From Glutamicibacter halophytocola (GTDB taxonomy: Bacteria > Actinomycetota > Actinomycetes > Actinomycetales > Micrococcaceae), in contig NZ_CP012750.1 in the NCBI RefSeq assembly GCF_001302565.1, forward strand, positions 3,596,001-3,660,000: DNA of 64,000 bases, given 5' to 3'. Under the pieces are notes generated by a model. It saw nothing but the letters and a program-made list of their open reading frames with translations, did no database searches and had not been told where the DNA came from. Within the stretch, counting starts at the first letter, position 1. The number at the start of each line of letters is the position of its first letter. Below are positions 1 through 8,970 of this stretch, piece after piece. The position numbers and the translations under genes were made by a program.

Positions 1-182
1 CCGCCCTGCTGGGCTACCTCGCGGCGATCTCGATCTTCCTTCCGGCCTTCTTGCTGATCGTGGCTCGCGCCAAGCTCAAGACCACCATCATCTACACCGC
101 AGTGTTCTTCGCATTGATGCTGGCCCTCCCGTCCCTGCTACCCATCGATCTTCCCCAGGGCCTGCTGGCCTCGTGGCTCTGA
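1..182 (+). CDS. C-terminal end of a small membrane protein, probably TctB-like (partial)
   Basis: Only the last 59 codons are in the window, in the frame beginning at base 3 and ending in TGA at 180-182. The peptide is very hydrophobic, with two membrane-spanning stretches split by a short basic loop (ARAKLKTT), and it ends with PIDLPQGLLASWL. A late P-L-P-x-G-L after the last helix resembles the small TctB subunit of tripartite tricarboxylate transporters. A universal stress gene follows at 208, a neighbour often seen with such transporters. The assignment is tentative because most of the protein is missing; another small membrane protein is possible. Confidence 0.5.
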   Translation, partial: ALLGYLAAISIFLPAFLLIVARAKLKTTIIYTAVFFALMLALPSLLPIDLPQGLLASWL

Positions 183-207
183 TCCGACTACCACCTAGGA
201 GAATTCC

Positions 208-585
208 ATGGCAATCCTCGCTTGTTTCAGCGATACCCCCGCGGGCAAGGCGGCCATCCGGCGGGCGCTGGCCGAAGCCCACAAGGCCCAGGACTCGTTG
301 TTGATCGCGAATCTCGACCGGGAACCGATTTCCGAGAAGAGTCTTGGCATCGATATGAATGCCCTGCTGGATTTCGGGGTTCCACTGCAGATCCTGCCGC
401 AGGCGGGCACCGTGCATGATCCGGCCGACTTCGTGCTCCAGGCCGAGCAGGATCACCAGGTTTCCCTGATCGTGCTGGGGCTGCGCAAGCGCTCCCGGGT
501 GGGAAAGCTATTGATGGGAAGCATCGCCCAGCGCATCCTGATCGAGGCTGACTGCCCGGTGCTGGCGGTGAAGGCCCAGAACTGA
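208..585 (+). CDS. Universal stress protein (UspA family)
   Basis: A 125-residue single-domain Usp protein with ATG at 208, preceded by a TAGGAGAATTCC ribosome site. The N-terminal strand (MAILACFSDTPAGKAA) fits the nucleotide-binding start of the fold. The C-terminal block GLRKRSRVGKLLMGSIAQRI resembles the G-x(2)-G-x(9)-G-S phosphate-binding motif of ATP-binding Usp proteins, although the first glycines are partly replaced, so ATP binding is uncertain. The stop-to-start gap from the membrane protein upstream is only 25 bp, so the two are probably co-transcribed. It may act as a cytoplasmic sensor or modulator of that transporter; this role is inferred. Confidence 0.9.
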   Translation: MAILACFSDTPAGKAAIRRALAEAHKAQDSLLIANLDREPISEKSLGIDMNALLDFGVPLQILPQAGTVHDPADFVLQAEQDHQVSLIVLGLRKRSRVGKLLMGSIAQRILIEADCPVLAVKAQN

Positions 586-622
586 GGCCGGCCCGCCAAG
601 CATAAAAATCCAGGTCCCATTC

Positions 623-668
623 AAGGTTCCGCGCCTTTCCGGTTTCGCCCGGGAAGGCGCGGAACCTT
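623..668 (+). terminator. Hairpin terminator after the uspA-like gene
   Basis: Arms 623-640 and 651-668 pair at 17 of 18 positions (AAGGTTCCGCGCCTT and its complement) around a 10-nt loop. No long T-tract follows. It lies 37 bp past the stop codon and before the next promoter. Confidence 0.75.
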
Positions 669-719
669 TGCCGTGGCCCGCTGGTTCCTGGTGATCGAAG
701 AGACAGGACTTCATCAACA

Positions 720-744
720 AACTTGTACAAGTTAATTGTATTCT
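720..744 (+). promoter_or_regulatory. Promoter and palindromic operator of the marR-MFS operon
   Basis: Bases 720-733 form a perfect 14-bp palindrome (AACTTGTACAAGTT). A -10-like hexamer TATTCT follows at 739-744 and the ATG is at 751, about 7 nt further on. This spacing fits a leaderless transcript starting at the A of ATG, and there is no Shine-Dalgarno sequence. The palindrome covers the spacer between -35 and -10, the usual place for an autorepressing MarR operator. Confidence 0.6.
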
Positions 745-750
745 GTAGCT

Positions 751-1182
751 ATGCAATTTTCCCCGGAGCACCCAGACCTGCCGCAGCTCCTCTTTGACGC
801 GCTCTCTCCCCTGCTTGGAATCGTGCACTCGGCGCGCACCCTCTCTCCGGGAAAAATCGGCATCCTCCGGGCCCTCGCGGCAGAAGAACATGTCAGCGCA
901 ACGCAGCTGAGCCAATCCATTGGGGTCAGCCAGCAGGCCATCTCGCTGTCCACCAAGGAACTGGAATCGCTCGGGTTCATCGAGCGGCGCAAGGATGAAT
1001 CCGATCGCCGCAAGCTGTGGTTCCACCTGACCGAGGCCGGCCATCGGAAATTGGAATCCGAAGTCAAAATGGGCCGCCGGGCTCTGAAGAATGCCATCGG
1101 AAATGAGCTAAGCGAAGCGGAGCTGAAGCTCATCCACGATGCCCTTCCGGCCCTGGCAAAAATCAGGAAGGCCGCTCGCTGA
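751..1182 (+). CDS. MarR family transcriptional regulator
   Basis: A 143-residue winged-helix regulator. The HTH core is at about residues 45-85 (SATQLSQSIGVSQQAISLSTKELESLGFIERRKD) and is followed by the wing DESDRRKLWFHLTEAG. ATG 751 is chosen over the upstream TTG at 736 because a -10-like box lies just before it, which implies leaderless translation. Its stop overlaps the ATG of the MFS gene by one base (TGATG), so the two genes are translationally coupled. MarR proteins next to a drug exporter normally repress that exporter and themselves and release DNA on binding a small, often phenolic, ligand. The ligand here is unknown. Confidence 0.92.
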   Translation: MQFSPEHPDLPQLLFDALSPLLGIVHSARTLSPGKIGILRALAAEEHVSATQLSQSIGVSQQAISLSTKELESLGFIERRKDESDRRKLWFHLTEAGHRKLESEVKMGRRALKNAIGNELSEAELKLIHDALPALAKIRKAAR

Positions 1183-2597
1183 TGAACACCGCAACCACGC
1201 GCAACGCGCTGCTTCCCGCACTGGTCTTTGCCGCGTTGGCCACCGCCATCGTTTCCTCCTTGGGCATGCTGCTGGTCCCCTCGATTGCTGCCCAATTCAA
1301 TGTCGACGTGGCTACCGCCCAGTGGATGCTCACGGTGAATTTGCTCGCCGGTGCGGTCGCTACGCCAATCCTGGGACGGCTGAGCGACGGTCCGCACAAA
1401 AAGCGGCTGCTGCTGCTTTCCCTGGGCATCATGTTCATCGGATCGGTGCTGGCCGCCGCGGCGCAGAACTTTGAATTATTCTTGATCGGCCGGGCCCTGC
1501 AGGGCCTGTCCTACGGCATCGTTCCCATAACGATCTCCATCGCTCGCCGCTATGTAGAACAGGGCAAGATCCAGCCAGCCATATCTACGCTCTCGGTCAC
1601 GGTCGCCTCGGGAATCGGCATTGGCTACCCGCTGACCGGAATCATTGCCGGGCTTTTCGACTACAGTTTTGCCTTCTGGTTTGGCGCAGCCTTTGTGCTG
1701 GCAACCATCATCGTGGTCTGGAAAGTCGTCCCGGCCGGTCCCGATTCGCAAGCCGAATCCCGCCCCTTTGATTACCTGGGCACCCTGCTGCTGACCCTCG
1801 GGCTGGGCTCCTTGCTGCTCGCCATCTCGGAAGGCCCCAAGTGGGGCTGGGGCTCGATGCCGATCCTGGCATTGCTCATCTTTGCCTCCATCATCTTGGC
1901 GGTGTGGGTCCTGGTCGAAAACAAGTTGGAACATCCGCTGATCAACCTCCGCACGCTCAAGCAGGGCGAAGTGCTCCTGGCCAATATCTCAGCCATTGCG
2001 CTCGGGGCAGCCCTGTACATCGGCATGTCCGTTTCATCCCTCGTTGCCCAGGCCGATGAATCCACCGGATACGGGCTGGCATTGCCCGTTTTCTGGGCCG
2101 GTTTTGTGATTTTCCCGCTCTCGGTAGGAAGCTTCGCGGCTAACAGGATCGTGCGCACCTTGGCCAAGAAGGTCGGCATTCAAATCATGTTGCCCATTGG
2201 CGCCATCATCATGTCCTTGGCTGGAACGCTGTTGTGGCTGCTGCATTCCGAGTTATGGGAGATCCTGATCAGCATGCTGGTCTTCGGCCTTGGCATGGGT
2301 GCCAGCTATGCAGCCATGCCGGCACTGATTGCGCGCAGCGTGGCCGTGAAGGAATTGGGCAGCTCGGTGAGCTTCAACCAGGTGCTGCGCACCGTCGGCT
2401 CCTCATTTGGCACCGCAATTTCCTCGGCCATCCTTGCCACCCATGCGGGTCTTAATGGCGAAGCCACCCCGAGCGGCATCAACATGACCTTCATGCTCGG
2501 AGCGGTACTGTGCATCGCGCTGGGGGCAGCGCTGCTGGTCAATTCCGCCATCCGCACATCGCGCACCACCTATTCGGCTCCGCTGCGCGTCGATTAG
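1182..2597 (+). CDS. MFS drug-type exporter (DHA2-like)
   Basis: A 471-residue polytopic membrane protein of a length fitting the 14-helix DHA2 class. Loop 2-3 carries the MFS motif A variant GRLSDGPHKKR, and the N-terminal half has the long run of helices and the QGLSYGIVPITISIARRYV segment seen in EmrB-like exporters. It is coupled to the MarR gene upstream. It probably exports a toxic hydrophobic compound using proton motive force; the substrate cannot be told from sequence. A strong hairpin follows the stop codon. Confidence 0.9.
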   Translation: MNTATTRNALLPALVFAALATAIVSSLGMLLVPSIAAQFNVDVATAQWMLTVNLLAGAVATPILGRLSDGPHKKRLLLLSLGIMFIGSVLAAAAQNFELFLIGRALQGLSYGIVPITISIARRYVEQGKIQPAISTLSVTVASGIGIGYPLTGIIAGLFDYSFAFWFGAAFVLATIIVVWKVVPAGPDSQAESRPFDYLGTLLLTLGLGSLLLAISEGPKWGWGSMPILALLIFASIILAVWVLVENKLEHPLINLRTLKQGEVLLANISAIALGAALYIGMSVSSLVAQADESTGYGLALPVFWAGFVIFPLSVGSFAANRIVRTLAKKVGIQIMLPIGAIIMSLAGTLLWLLHSELWEILISMLVFGLGMGASYAAMPALIARSVAVKELGSSVSFNQVLRTVGSSFGTAISSAILATHAGLNGEATPSGINMTFMLGAVLCIALGAALLVNSAIRTSRTTYSAPLRVD

Positions 2598-2616
2598 TGG
2601 AAACTGGCCCGAGCAT

Positions 2617-2659
2617 GCGAAAGGGAGGGAAGAACCGGTGGATCTTCCCTCCCTTTCGC
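2617..2659. terminator. Bidirectional terminator between convergent genes
   Basis: A perfect 16-bp stem (2617-2632 with 2644-2659, GCGAAAGGGAGGGAAG and complement) has an 11-nt loop. It sits between the MFS stop on plus and the monooxygenase stop on minus, and can serve both. Confidence 0.85.
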
Positions 2660-2675
2660 GTGGTCCCAGCCCGGC

Positions 2676-2972
2676 TTAGAGTTCTACGATCTCGAACTCC
2701 ATCAAATCCGCGCCCTGCGCTACAGGCTTCTTGCCCTCGCTGCCGGCGTGGGCGGCGCCCGAACGCTGGTCTCGCCAGTTCTCGAAGTCCTCGCGTGTGG
2801 CCCACTGCGTATATACGAAATAGCGGTCCTCGCCGCTGACCGGGCGAAGCAGCTTGAACCCTTCAAAACCTGGCGAGGAGTCTACCGACTGCTTGCGTGC
2901 AGCGAAGCGCTTTTCCAGCTCTTCTCCGGCCTGCGCAGGAACCGACAGTGCATTGATGACGACAATCGACAT
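2676..2972 (-). CDS. Heme-degrading monooxygenase, MhuD-like (ABM fold)
   Basis: A 98-residue protein with a single antibiotic-biosynthesis-monooxygenase domain. From memory it aligns along its whole length with mycobacterial MhuD, including the blocks VVINALSVPAQAGEELEKRF and SPGFEGFKLLRPVSGEDRYF. The three residues that matter in MhuD fall at the same positions: Asn7, Trp66 and the heme-ligand His75 (SGAAHAG). MhuD cleaves heme in the cytoplasm to release iron and biliverdin-like mycobilins. The ATG at 2972 is preceded by AAAGG. No heme importer lies beside it; the iron-related genes at 18087-21938 and 36462-39671 are distant. Product chemistry is inferred. Confidence 0.85.
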   Translation of the reverse strand: MSIVVINALSVPAQAGEELEKRFAARKQSVDSSPGFEGFKLLRPVSGEDRYFVYTQWATREDFENWRDQRSGAAHAGSEGKKPVAQGADLMEFEIVEL

Positions 2973-3091
2973 GGACAACCTTTCGTGATTGCGCTTCACC
3001 GTGGTGGAAGCTTCTACGCCCAGCCTACGCCCGAATTTTCTGCTCCCGCACTTCATGGCGAAGTGCAACAAATGCCGTGCTCCGCTGACTG

Positions 3092-3622
3092 CTAGCCGGC
3101 GTACTCTTCGGGCCAGCAGATCTCGAATCTTTCCAGGATCAGTTCGCCGCCAGGTGCTTGGGTATCTTCCGGGGACCACTCGCGGCCAATGGATTTTTGC
3201 GTGCGGCGCCAGAATTTCTCGTGCTCACGCCTCCAGTAGGCCAGGCTCAAATCCCCTTCGCCCTCAGCAGCAGCGAACTGCTCATCAACTTCGAAGAAGC
3301 TGGCACGCTCCACGCTGATAATCCGCAAGATTGCCCGGGGCTCCCCCGCCCCGTTGCAGATGATGCAGTGGTCTTCCGGCTGCGGAACGCGCTCGCCATA
3401 ATAGGCATAGTCGCTGGCCAGCGATGACGTGGCCCTCTTGGTTCCATGCAGAATCTCGTTCAACAGCTCATCGGCCAGCGCCGGGTGATCGCCGAAGGAC
3501 TCGGCGACATGATGCGGGGCCTGGTCCTCGCTGATATCTCGGCTAACCAGGTAATCAGCCCACATGGTTGCAGCCGCTTGGCCATTAACCGGTGGAAGTT
3601 CTTGAACGGTATTTTCGGTCAT
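3092..3622 (-). CDS. ASCH domain-containing protein
   Basis: A 176-residue protein matching the ASCH (PUA-like) family. It has the conserved core LLNEILHGTKRATSSLA, where G-x-K marks the ASCH signature, and the later strand LRIISVERASFFEVDEQFAA followed by SLAYWRREHEKFW. Family members bind RNA or nucleic-acid ligands, and some have ribonuclease activity or hydrolyse modified cytidines; which applies here is not visible. The ATG at 3622 has AGGATCAAGGC upstream. It is 119 bp upstream of the monooxygenase on the same strand, so an operon is possible. Confidence 0.85.
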   Translation of the reverse strand: MTENTVQELPPVNGQAAATMWADYLVSRDISEDQAPHHVAESFGDHPALADELLNEILHGTKRATSSLASDYAYYGERVPQPEDHCIICNGAGEPRAILRIISVERASFFEVDEQFAAAEGEGDLSLAYWRREHEKFWRRTQKSIGREWSPEDTQAPGGELILERFEICWPEEYAG

Positions 3623-3704
3623 GCCTTGATCCTAGGGCGTTGACGCCGGGAACACGTATCCGGCAAATGCAGGTCGCTAAAACCGTGGTGAAGGAAAAAT
3701 TCCG

Positions 3705-4025
3705 TCAACTGCCCGGGTCGAACTTGCCCATAGCCGGCTCGGACTTGCGAATCCCGCCAAGCATCGAGTGCACTTCACGGGTTGGGGCACCGTGATCCGG
3801 ATCAGGTTCAGCGGCCGTGGTGCTGGGTTGAGCGGCCGCTTCAACAACTGCCTTCTCGACCTTGGCCCCTCTAGTTTTGTGCAGGTGCAGATAGGTTTTG
3901 ATGCCAAAACTGATCAGGACAGCCAGGAGAATGACTACACAGATCAAGGAAGTGGACAAGACTTCGCCCAAGGACAGATCACTGATTTCTTTGGTGACCA
4001 GCGAGGGGGCAGAGTTCGCGTCCAT
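3705..4025 (-). CDS. Small single-pass membrane protein of unknown function
   Basis: About 106 residues from the ATG at 4025, which has AGGAACAGG just upstream; ATG at 4040 or 4067 are alternatives. After a short N-terminal segment there is one strong membrane helix (STSLICVVILLAVLISFGI), then a basic stretch (KTYLHLHKTRGAK), then an Ala/Pro/Asp-rich tail ending MLGGIRKSEPAMGKFDPGS. The topology suggests a membrane-anchored protein with a cytoplasmic tail. I do not recognise a family. Codon use and GC-rich third positions support a real gene. Confidence 0.55.
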   Translation of the reverse strand: MDANSAPSLVTKEISDLSLGEVLSTSLICVVILLAVLISFGIKTYLHLHKTRGAKVEKAVVEAAAQPSTTAAEPDPDHGAPTREVHSMLGGIRKSEPAMGKFDPGS

Positions 4026-4229
4026 ACCTGTTCCTGTCATCGAAAGTAACTGCAGCGCTATCCCCATAGGCTTCCACCCTAAGCCGTGATTGGCGGGCGA
4101 TTCATGGTTCTCAGCTAATTGATATGGGTTCGTTACGCAAAGCCCATGTGCCAAGTGCTGGATATGGCAAAGCTCCTCCCGATTCACGGCGTTATTCGTG
4201 AATCGGAAAGAGCATTGAACAGCAGAAGG

Positions 4230-4400
4230 CTAGTTCGCCTTGCGGATCGGCGGACCGCGCAGGGTCTGGAATTCAGTGGCATATCCGCCATCGACGGCCA
4301 TCAATTGCGTGCCGGGCGGCACGAGATCAATAAGTGCTGTCGCAGTTGCTGCCTCTGCTTGAAAGTACTAGGCATCAGGCAGCTTGATGCGAGATGACAT
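4230..4400 (-). pseudogene. Short coding-like remnant with an internal TAG
   Basis: Read on minus, an ATG at 4400 opens MSSRIKLPDA, then TAG at 4368-4370, then 45 further sense codons (YFQAEAATATALIDL... ...AVDGGYATEFQTLRG...) to TAG at 4230-4232. The second part has strong coding character. I do not recognise a family; the A-V-D-G-G-Y string recalls the C-terminus of SDR enzymes only loosely. It lies downstream of gcl and its terminator. It is either a decayed gene end or a small gene broken by one nonsense base. Confidence 0.35.
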
Positions 4401-4405
4401 GGTTA

Positions 4406-4451
4406 TGGCGCGGGGCACACCCGAAATATGGTGAACCGGTGCCCCGCGCCA
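4406..4451 (-). terminator. Terminator downstream of gcl
   Basis: A perfect 13-bp stem (4406-4418 with 4439-4451, TGGCGCGGGGCAC and complement) surrounds a 20-nt loop. It starts 38 bp past the gcl stop codon on minus. Confidence 0.75.
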
Positions 4452-4488
4452 AAACAGTTGTGCGTGTCCAGGTAGTGACGACTAACCT

Positions 4489-6282
<1,794 letters not shown>

Positions 6283-6375
6283 GGCAAACACGTCCTTTAG
6301 GAAGAACAATCAAGCTGTTCGTGGATAGCTGGGAAGAAAAGATAGAAACCTACGGCAGGCAGCGCGGCCCATGAG

Positions 6376-6498
6376 TCACCACAACGCCTGCTCCTTGAGC
6401 ACCAGATCTCGGTAACGGACCGGAACGAAGTCCTCGCGCCCCACCGGCGGTGCCTGCTGCAGCGAACCGTGTACTGAAGCCGCAACGGGTATCCGCGC
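6376..6498 (-). pseudogene. Coding-like fragment between glxR and gcl
   Basis: Between in-frame stops (TAA at 6499-6501, TGA at 6376-6378) the minus strand encodes 40 sense codons with GC-rich third positions, ending with VGREDFVPVRYRDLVLKEQ-A-L-W. It has no convincing start codon. The string looks like the tail of a real protein, but I cannot name it. It sits in the 289-bp gap that otherwise would be the gcl leader, and is most likely a relic of a lost gene. Confidence 0.3.
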
Positions 6499-6571
6499 TT
6501 ATGGTGGAACGTGCCGTGATCTGAGGTGCAGGCGCTACCAGCGCCGCCCGCCGTAGGAAGATGTGTGGGCC

Positions 6572-7471
6572 CTAGGCAGGAACCGGGGCTTCGACCTTGC
6601 CGGAAAGGCGCTGCACGCCGCGGAAGAGGCCCGAGTGGTCAAGCGCTCCGTCGCCGGAGGCCACGGTGGAGGTGACCAGCTGGGCTACGAGTGCGCCCAG
6701 CGGCAGGACCACTCCGGCTTCGCGGGCGGCCGAGGTCACGATGCCCATGTCCTTGTTGTGCAAGGCCAGGCGGAAGCCCGGGGCGAATTCGCGGTCCAGG
6801 ATCTTCTGGGCCTTCTGGTCAAGGACCTTGGAGCCGGCCAGGCCGCCGCCGAGGACCTTGATGGCTGCATCGGTATCAACGCCATAGGCTTCGAGGAAGA
6901 TGACGGCTTCGCTCAGCGCCTGGATGTTGGCGGCAACGATCAGCTGGTTGGCGGCCTTTACGGTCTGGCCCGAGCCCGAGGGGCCCACCAGCACGATGGT
7001 CTTGCCCACGGCGTTGAGCACGCCCTGGGCGGCCTCGAAGTCTGCCGGCTCGCCGCCGACCATGATGGACAGCACGCCGTCGATGGCTCCAGCTTCGCCG
7101 CCGGAAACCGGGGCATCGAGCGGGCGCAGCCCGGCGGCGCGGGCCGCCTCGGCTAGATGCACCGAAACATCCGGGCGGATCGAGGAGTTGTCGACCCACA
7201 GGGCGCCGGCCTTGGCGTTGGCGAAGACGCCTTCCTCGCCGGTGACCACGGCTTCGACATCCGGGGAGTCCGGAACCATGGTGATCACCACGTCGGCGTC
7301 CTTGACGGCTTCGGCGACCGAGCTGGCGCCCTGCCCGCCGGCGGCGACCAGGTCGTCGATGGCCTTCTGGCTGCGGTTGAAACCGGTGACGGTGAAGCCG
7401 GCGTTGACCAGGTTCTTCGCCATCGGCAGGCCCATGATGCCAAGGCCGATGAATGCAACGTTCTGCGACAT
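6572..7471 (-). CDS. glxR: 2-hydroxy-3-oxopropionate (tartronate semialdehyde) reductase
   Basis: A 299-residue beta-hydroxyacid dehydrogenase reducing tartronate semialdehyde to D-glycerate. The dinucleotide-binding site is FIGLGIMGLPMAKNL at the N-terminus. The substrate-site block DAPVSGGEAGA and the catalytic-lysine block SGQTVKAANQLIVAANI are intact. ATG 7471 has GGAGAAAG upstream. It follows hyi by 33 bp, so the two are one transcript, and gcl lies downstream. The gene is also called garR in other species. Confidence 0.93.
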   Translation of the reverse strand: MSQNVAFIGLGIMGLPMAKNLVNAGFTVTGFNRSQKAIDDLVAAGGQGASSVAEAVKDADVVITMVPDSPDVEAVVTGEEGVFANAKAGALWVDNSSIRPDVSVHLAEAARAAGLRPLDAPVSGGEAGAIDGVLSIMVGGEPADFEAAQGVLNAVGKTIVLVGPSGSGQTVKAANQLIVAANIQALSEAVIFLEAYGVDTDAAIKVLGGGLAGSKVLDQKAQKILDREFAPGFRLALHNKDMGIVTSAAREAGVVLPLGALVAQLVTSTVASGDGALDHSGLFRGVQRLSGKVEAPVPA

Positions 7472-7504
7472 GTCTTTCTCCAAAATCTTAGGTATGCGGG
7501 TGCT

Positions 7505-8302
7505 TTAGGCGTTGGCGGAGGCGGTCTTGAGCCACTCGAAGGCGGTGGCCTGATCCTGCTTGTATTCCAGGGCGACCTTGCCGGTGTAGCCCAGCTCGCG
7601 CGAGCGGTTGATCCAGTCGAATAGCGGCAGGTCCCCGGTGCCCGGGGCTCCGCGGCCCGGTGCGTCGGCGATCTGGATGTGGCCGAAGTCCTTGGCGTGG
7701 GCCTCGATCACGGCGGCGACATCGTCGCCGTTGACGGCCATGTGGTAGAAATCGGCAAGCAGGGCGATATTGCTCTTGCCTTCTGCCTTGACGGCGTCGA
7801 CGATCTCCAGCGCATCGGCGGCGGTCTTCAGCGGGTAGGCCTCGGTGCCGGAGACCGGCTCGATCAGCACGGTGCCGCCGATCTTGGCGACGCCTTCGGT
7901 GGCCACGAGCAGGTTCTTCAGGCCCAGCTCATCCTGTTCCTCGGGGGTGTAGTCCGCAAGGCGGTTGCCGTACAGGGCGTTGAAGGAGGTGCAACCGGTG
8001 GCTTCGCCGATGGCGGCCACGACGGCGACATTGTCCTTGAACTCGCCGCAGCGTCCCTTCCAGGACACCAGGCCGCGGTCGCCGGCGGGCATATTGCCTG
8101 CGAAGAAGTTCAGTCCGTCGAGCTGGACGCCTGCGTTCTTGATCGAGGCGATAAATTTGTCGACTTCCTGATCCGCTGGCACCGCTTCGGCAAATGGCCA
8201 CCAGAATTCGACACTGTCGAACCCTGCCTGGCGTGCCGCTTCAGCGCGCTCCAGCAGAGGCAATTCAGTAAGAAGAATCGAGCAATTCAGAGTGTAGGAC
8301 AC
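7505..8302 (-). CDS. hyi: Hydroxypyruvate isomerase family protein
   Basis: A 265-residue TIM-barrel protein of the xylose-isomerase-like superfamily, close in size to E. coli Hyi (258). The N-terminus (SYTLNCSILLTELPLLERA) and metal-site strands (VLIEPVSGTEAYPL, NIALLADFYHMAVNGDD, FGHIQIADAPGRGAPGTG) fit Hyi, which interconverts hydroxypyruvate and tartronate semialdehyde. The start is GTG at 8302, preceded by GGAGGGAAATCCG; an upstream ATG reading lacks a ribosome site. It is the first gene of the hyi-glxR(-gcl) operon, with two operator-like repeats just upstream. Confidence 0.9.
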   Translation of the reverse strand: MSYTLNCSILLTELPLLERAEAARQAGFDSVEFWWPFAEAVPADQEVDKFIASIKNAGVQLDGLNFFAGNMPAGDRGLVSWKGRCGEFKDNVAVVAAIGEATGCTSFNALYGNRLADYTPEEQDELGLKNLLVATEGVAKIGGTVLIEPVSGTEAYPLKTAADALEIVDAVKAEGKSNIALLADFYHMAVNGDDVAAVIEAHAKDFGHIQIADAPGRGAPGTGDLPLFDWINRSRELGYTGKVALEYKQDQATAFEWLKTASANA

Positions 8303-8331
8303 CGGATTTCCCTCCAAGACCACGTTCTAAG

Positions 8332-8369
8332 TTTCCGCTTTATGGAAATTAGGTTTTGCTTTATGAAAA
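8332..8369 (-). promoter_or_regulatory. Two tandem operator-like sites upstream of hyi
   Basis: Two related 17-mers lie 21 bp apart, two helical turns: 8332-8348 (TTTCCGCTTTATGGAAA) and 8353-8369 (GTTTTGCTTTATGAAAA). The first has inverted TTTCC/GGAAA arms. A third copy occurs at 8565-8581. Placement suggests a common regulator, perhaps IclR/AllR type, for glyoxylate and allantoin genes. No such regulator gene is in the window. Confidence 0.5.
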
Positions 8370-8564
8370 CACTAAGGCTCCGAGCAGAGGGCTGTCAACC
8401 CTTGGGCGACATCCGGGCCAAGGCCTGCTGCCAACCCGCCTTCTGGGCGACCCTCCGGCATTGGGGGCAAGTAATCATTGCTTAATATGCGAAACGCAAT
8501 TGTCGAAAATGCCACCGAATCCCAGTGGCCTGCCGCGTGGCATGGCCAACGAGTTTCTACCACA

Positions 8565-8581
8565 TTTCCACTTCATGAAAT
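8565..8581 (+). promoter_or_regulatory. Third copy of the 17-bp operator-like site
   Basis: TTTCCACTTCATGAAAT matches the 8332 site at most positions. It lies 390 bp upstream of the NCS1 permease start and about 260 bp from hyi, within the divergent intergenic region. Confidence 0.45.
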
Positions 8582-8681
8582 CCGAATTCTCTATTGCGGT
8601 AGCCACCTCTTCGGCTTACAGTTGTATGTCAGGTGATGTGGCACACATCTCGGAGTGAATTTTTCTAGCTCAGGAGCAGCC

Positions 8682-8861
8682 ATGAGTACACGACTCACAG
8701 GGGGTCCCGCGGGGCACCCCGACTGGCAACAGCCGTTTGCGGCCCAGCCGGTCGTTGGCACCCCGTCGGAGTTCTATCAGAACTTCGGCCAACCGATCTA
8801 TCCGTAGCGCGCGGCGCGCTTCTTCCACAGCGGCCCCACGCGGCCCATCCACTACGAATAG
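8682..8861 (+). pseudogene. Small ORF with a good ribosome site, broken or ended by TAG at codon 42
   Basis: ATG at 8682 follows CAGGAGCAGCC, a strong site. The reading frame gives 41 residues (MSTRLTGGPAGHPDWQQ... ending NFGQPIYP) and stops at TAG 8805-8807. The same frame continues for 17 codons with 16 of 17 third positions G or C (RAARFFHSGPTRPIHYE) to a second TAG at 8859-8861. This looks like one 59-codon gene with a nonsense base, or a genuine 41-residue peptide gene. No family is recognised. It precedes the permease gene and could be co-transcribed with it. Confidence 0.45.
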
Positions 8862-8970
8862 ACCAGCATGCATTGCGCATGCACGCTGCAAGCGCACGGA
8901 TATCCCCCAAGCAGTCATGCTTGGCGGCTTCATCTGGCCTGCAGCAAGCTTCTGAGAAGAGGACCTCACC

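Noticed and set aside
4119..4397. 92-codon plus frame downstream of the small membrane gene
   Set aside because: No ribosome site; the opposite strand there carries a more coding-like fragment.
8805..8807. TAG decoded as an amino acid in the two small interrupted frames
   Set aside because: No sign of pyrrolysine genes in the window, and TAG is used as a normal stop elsewhere (for example ends of 10507-11244 and 24489). Nonsense mutation is simpler.
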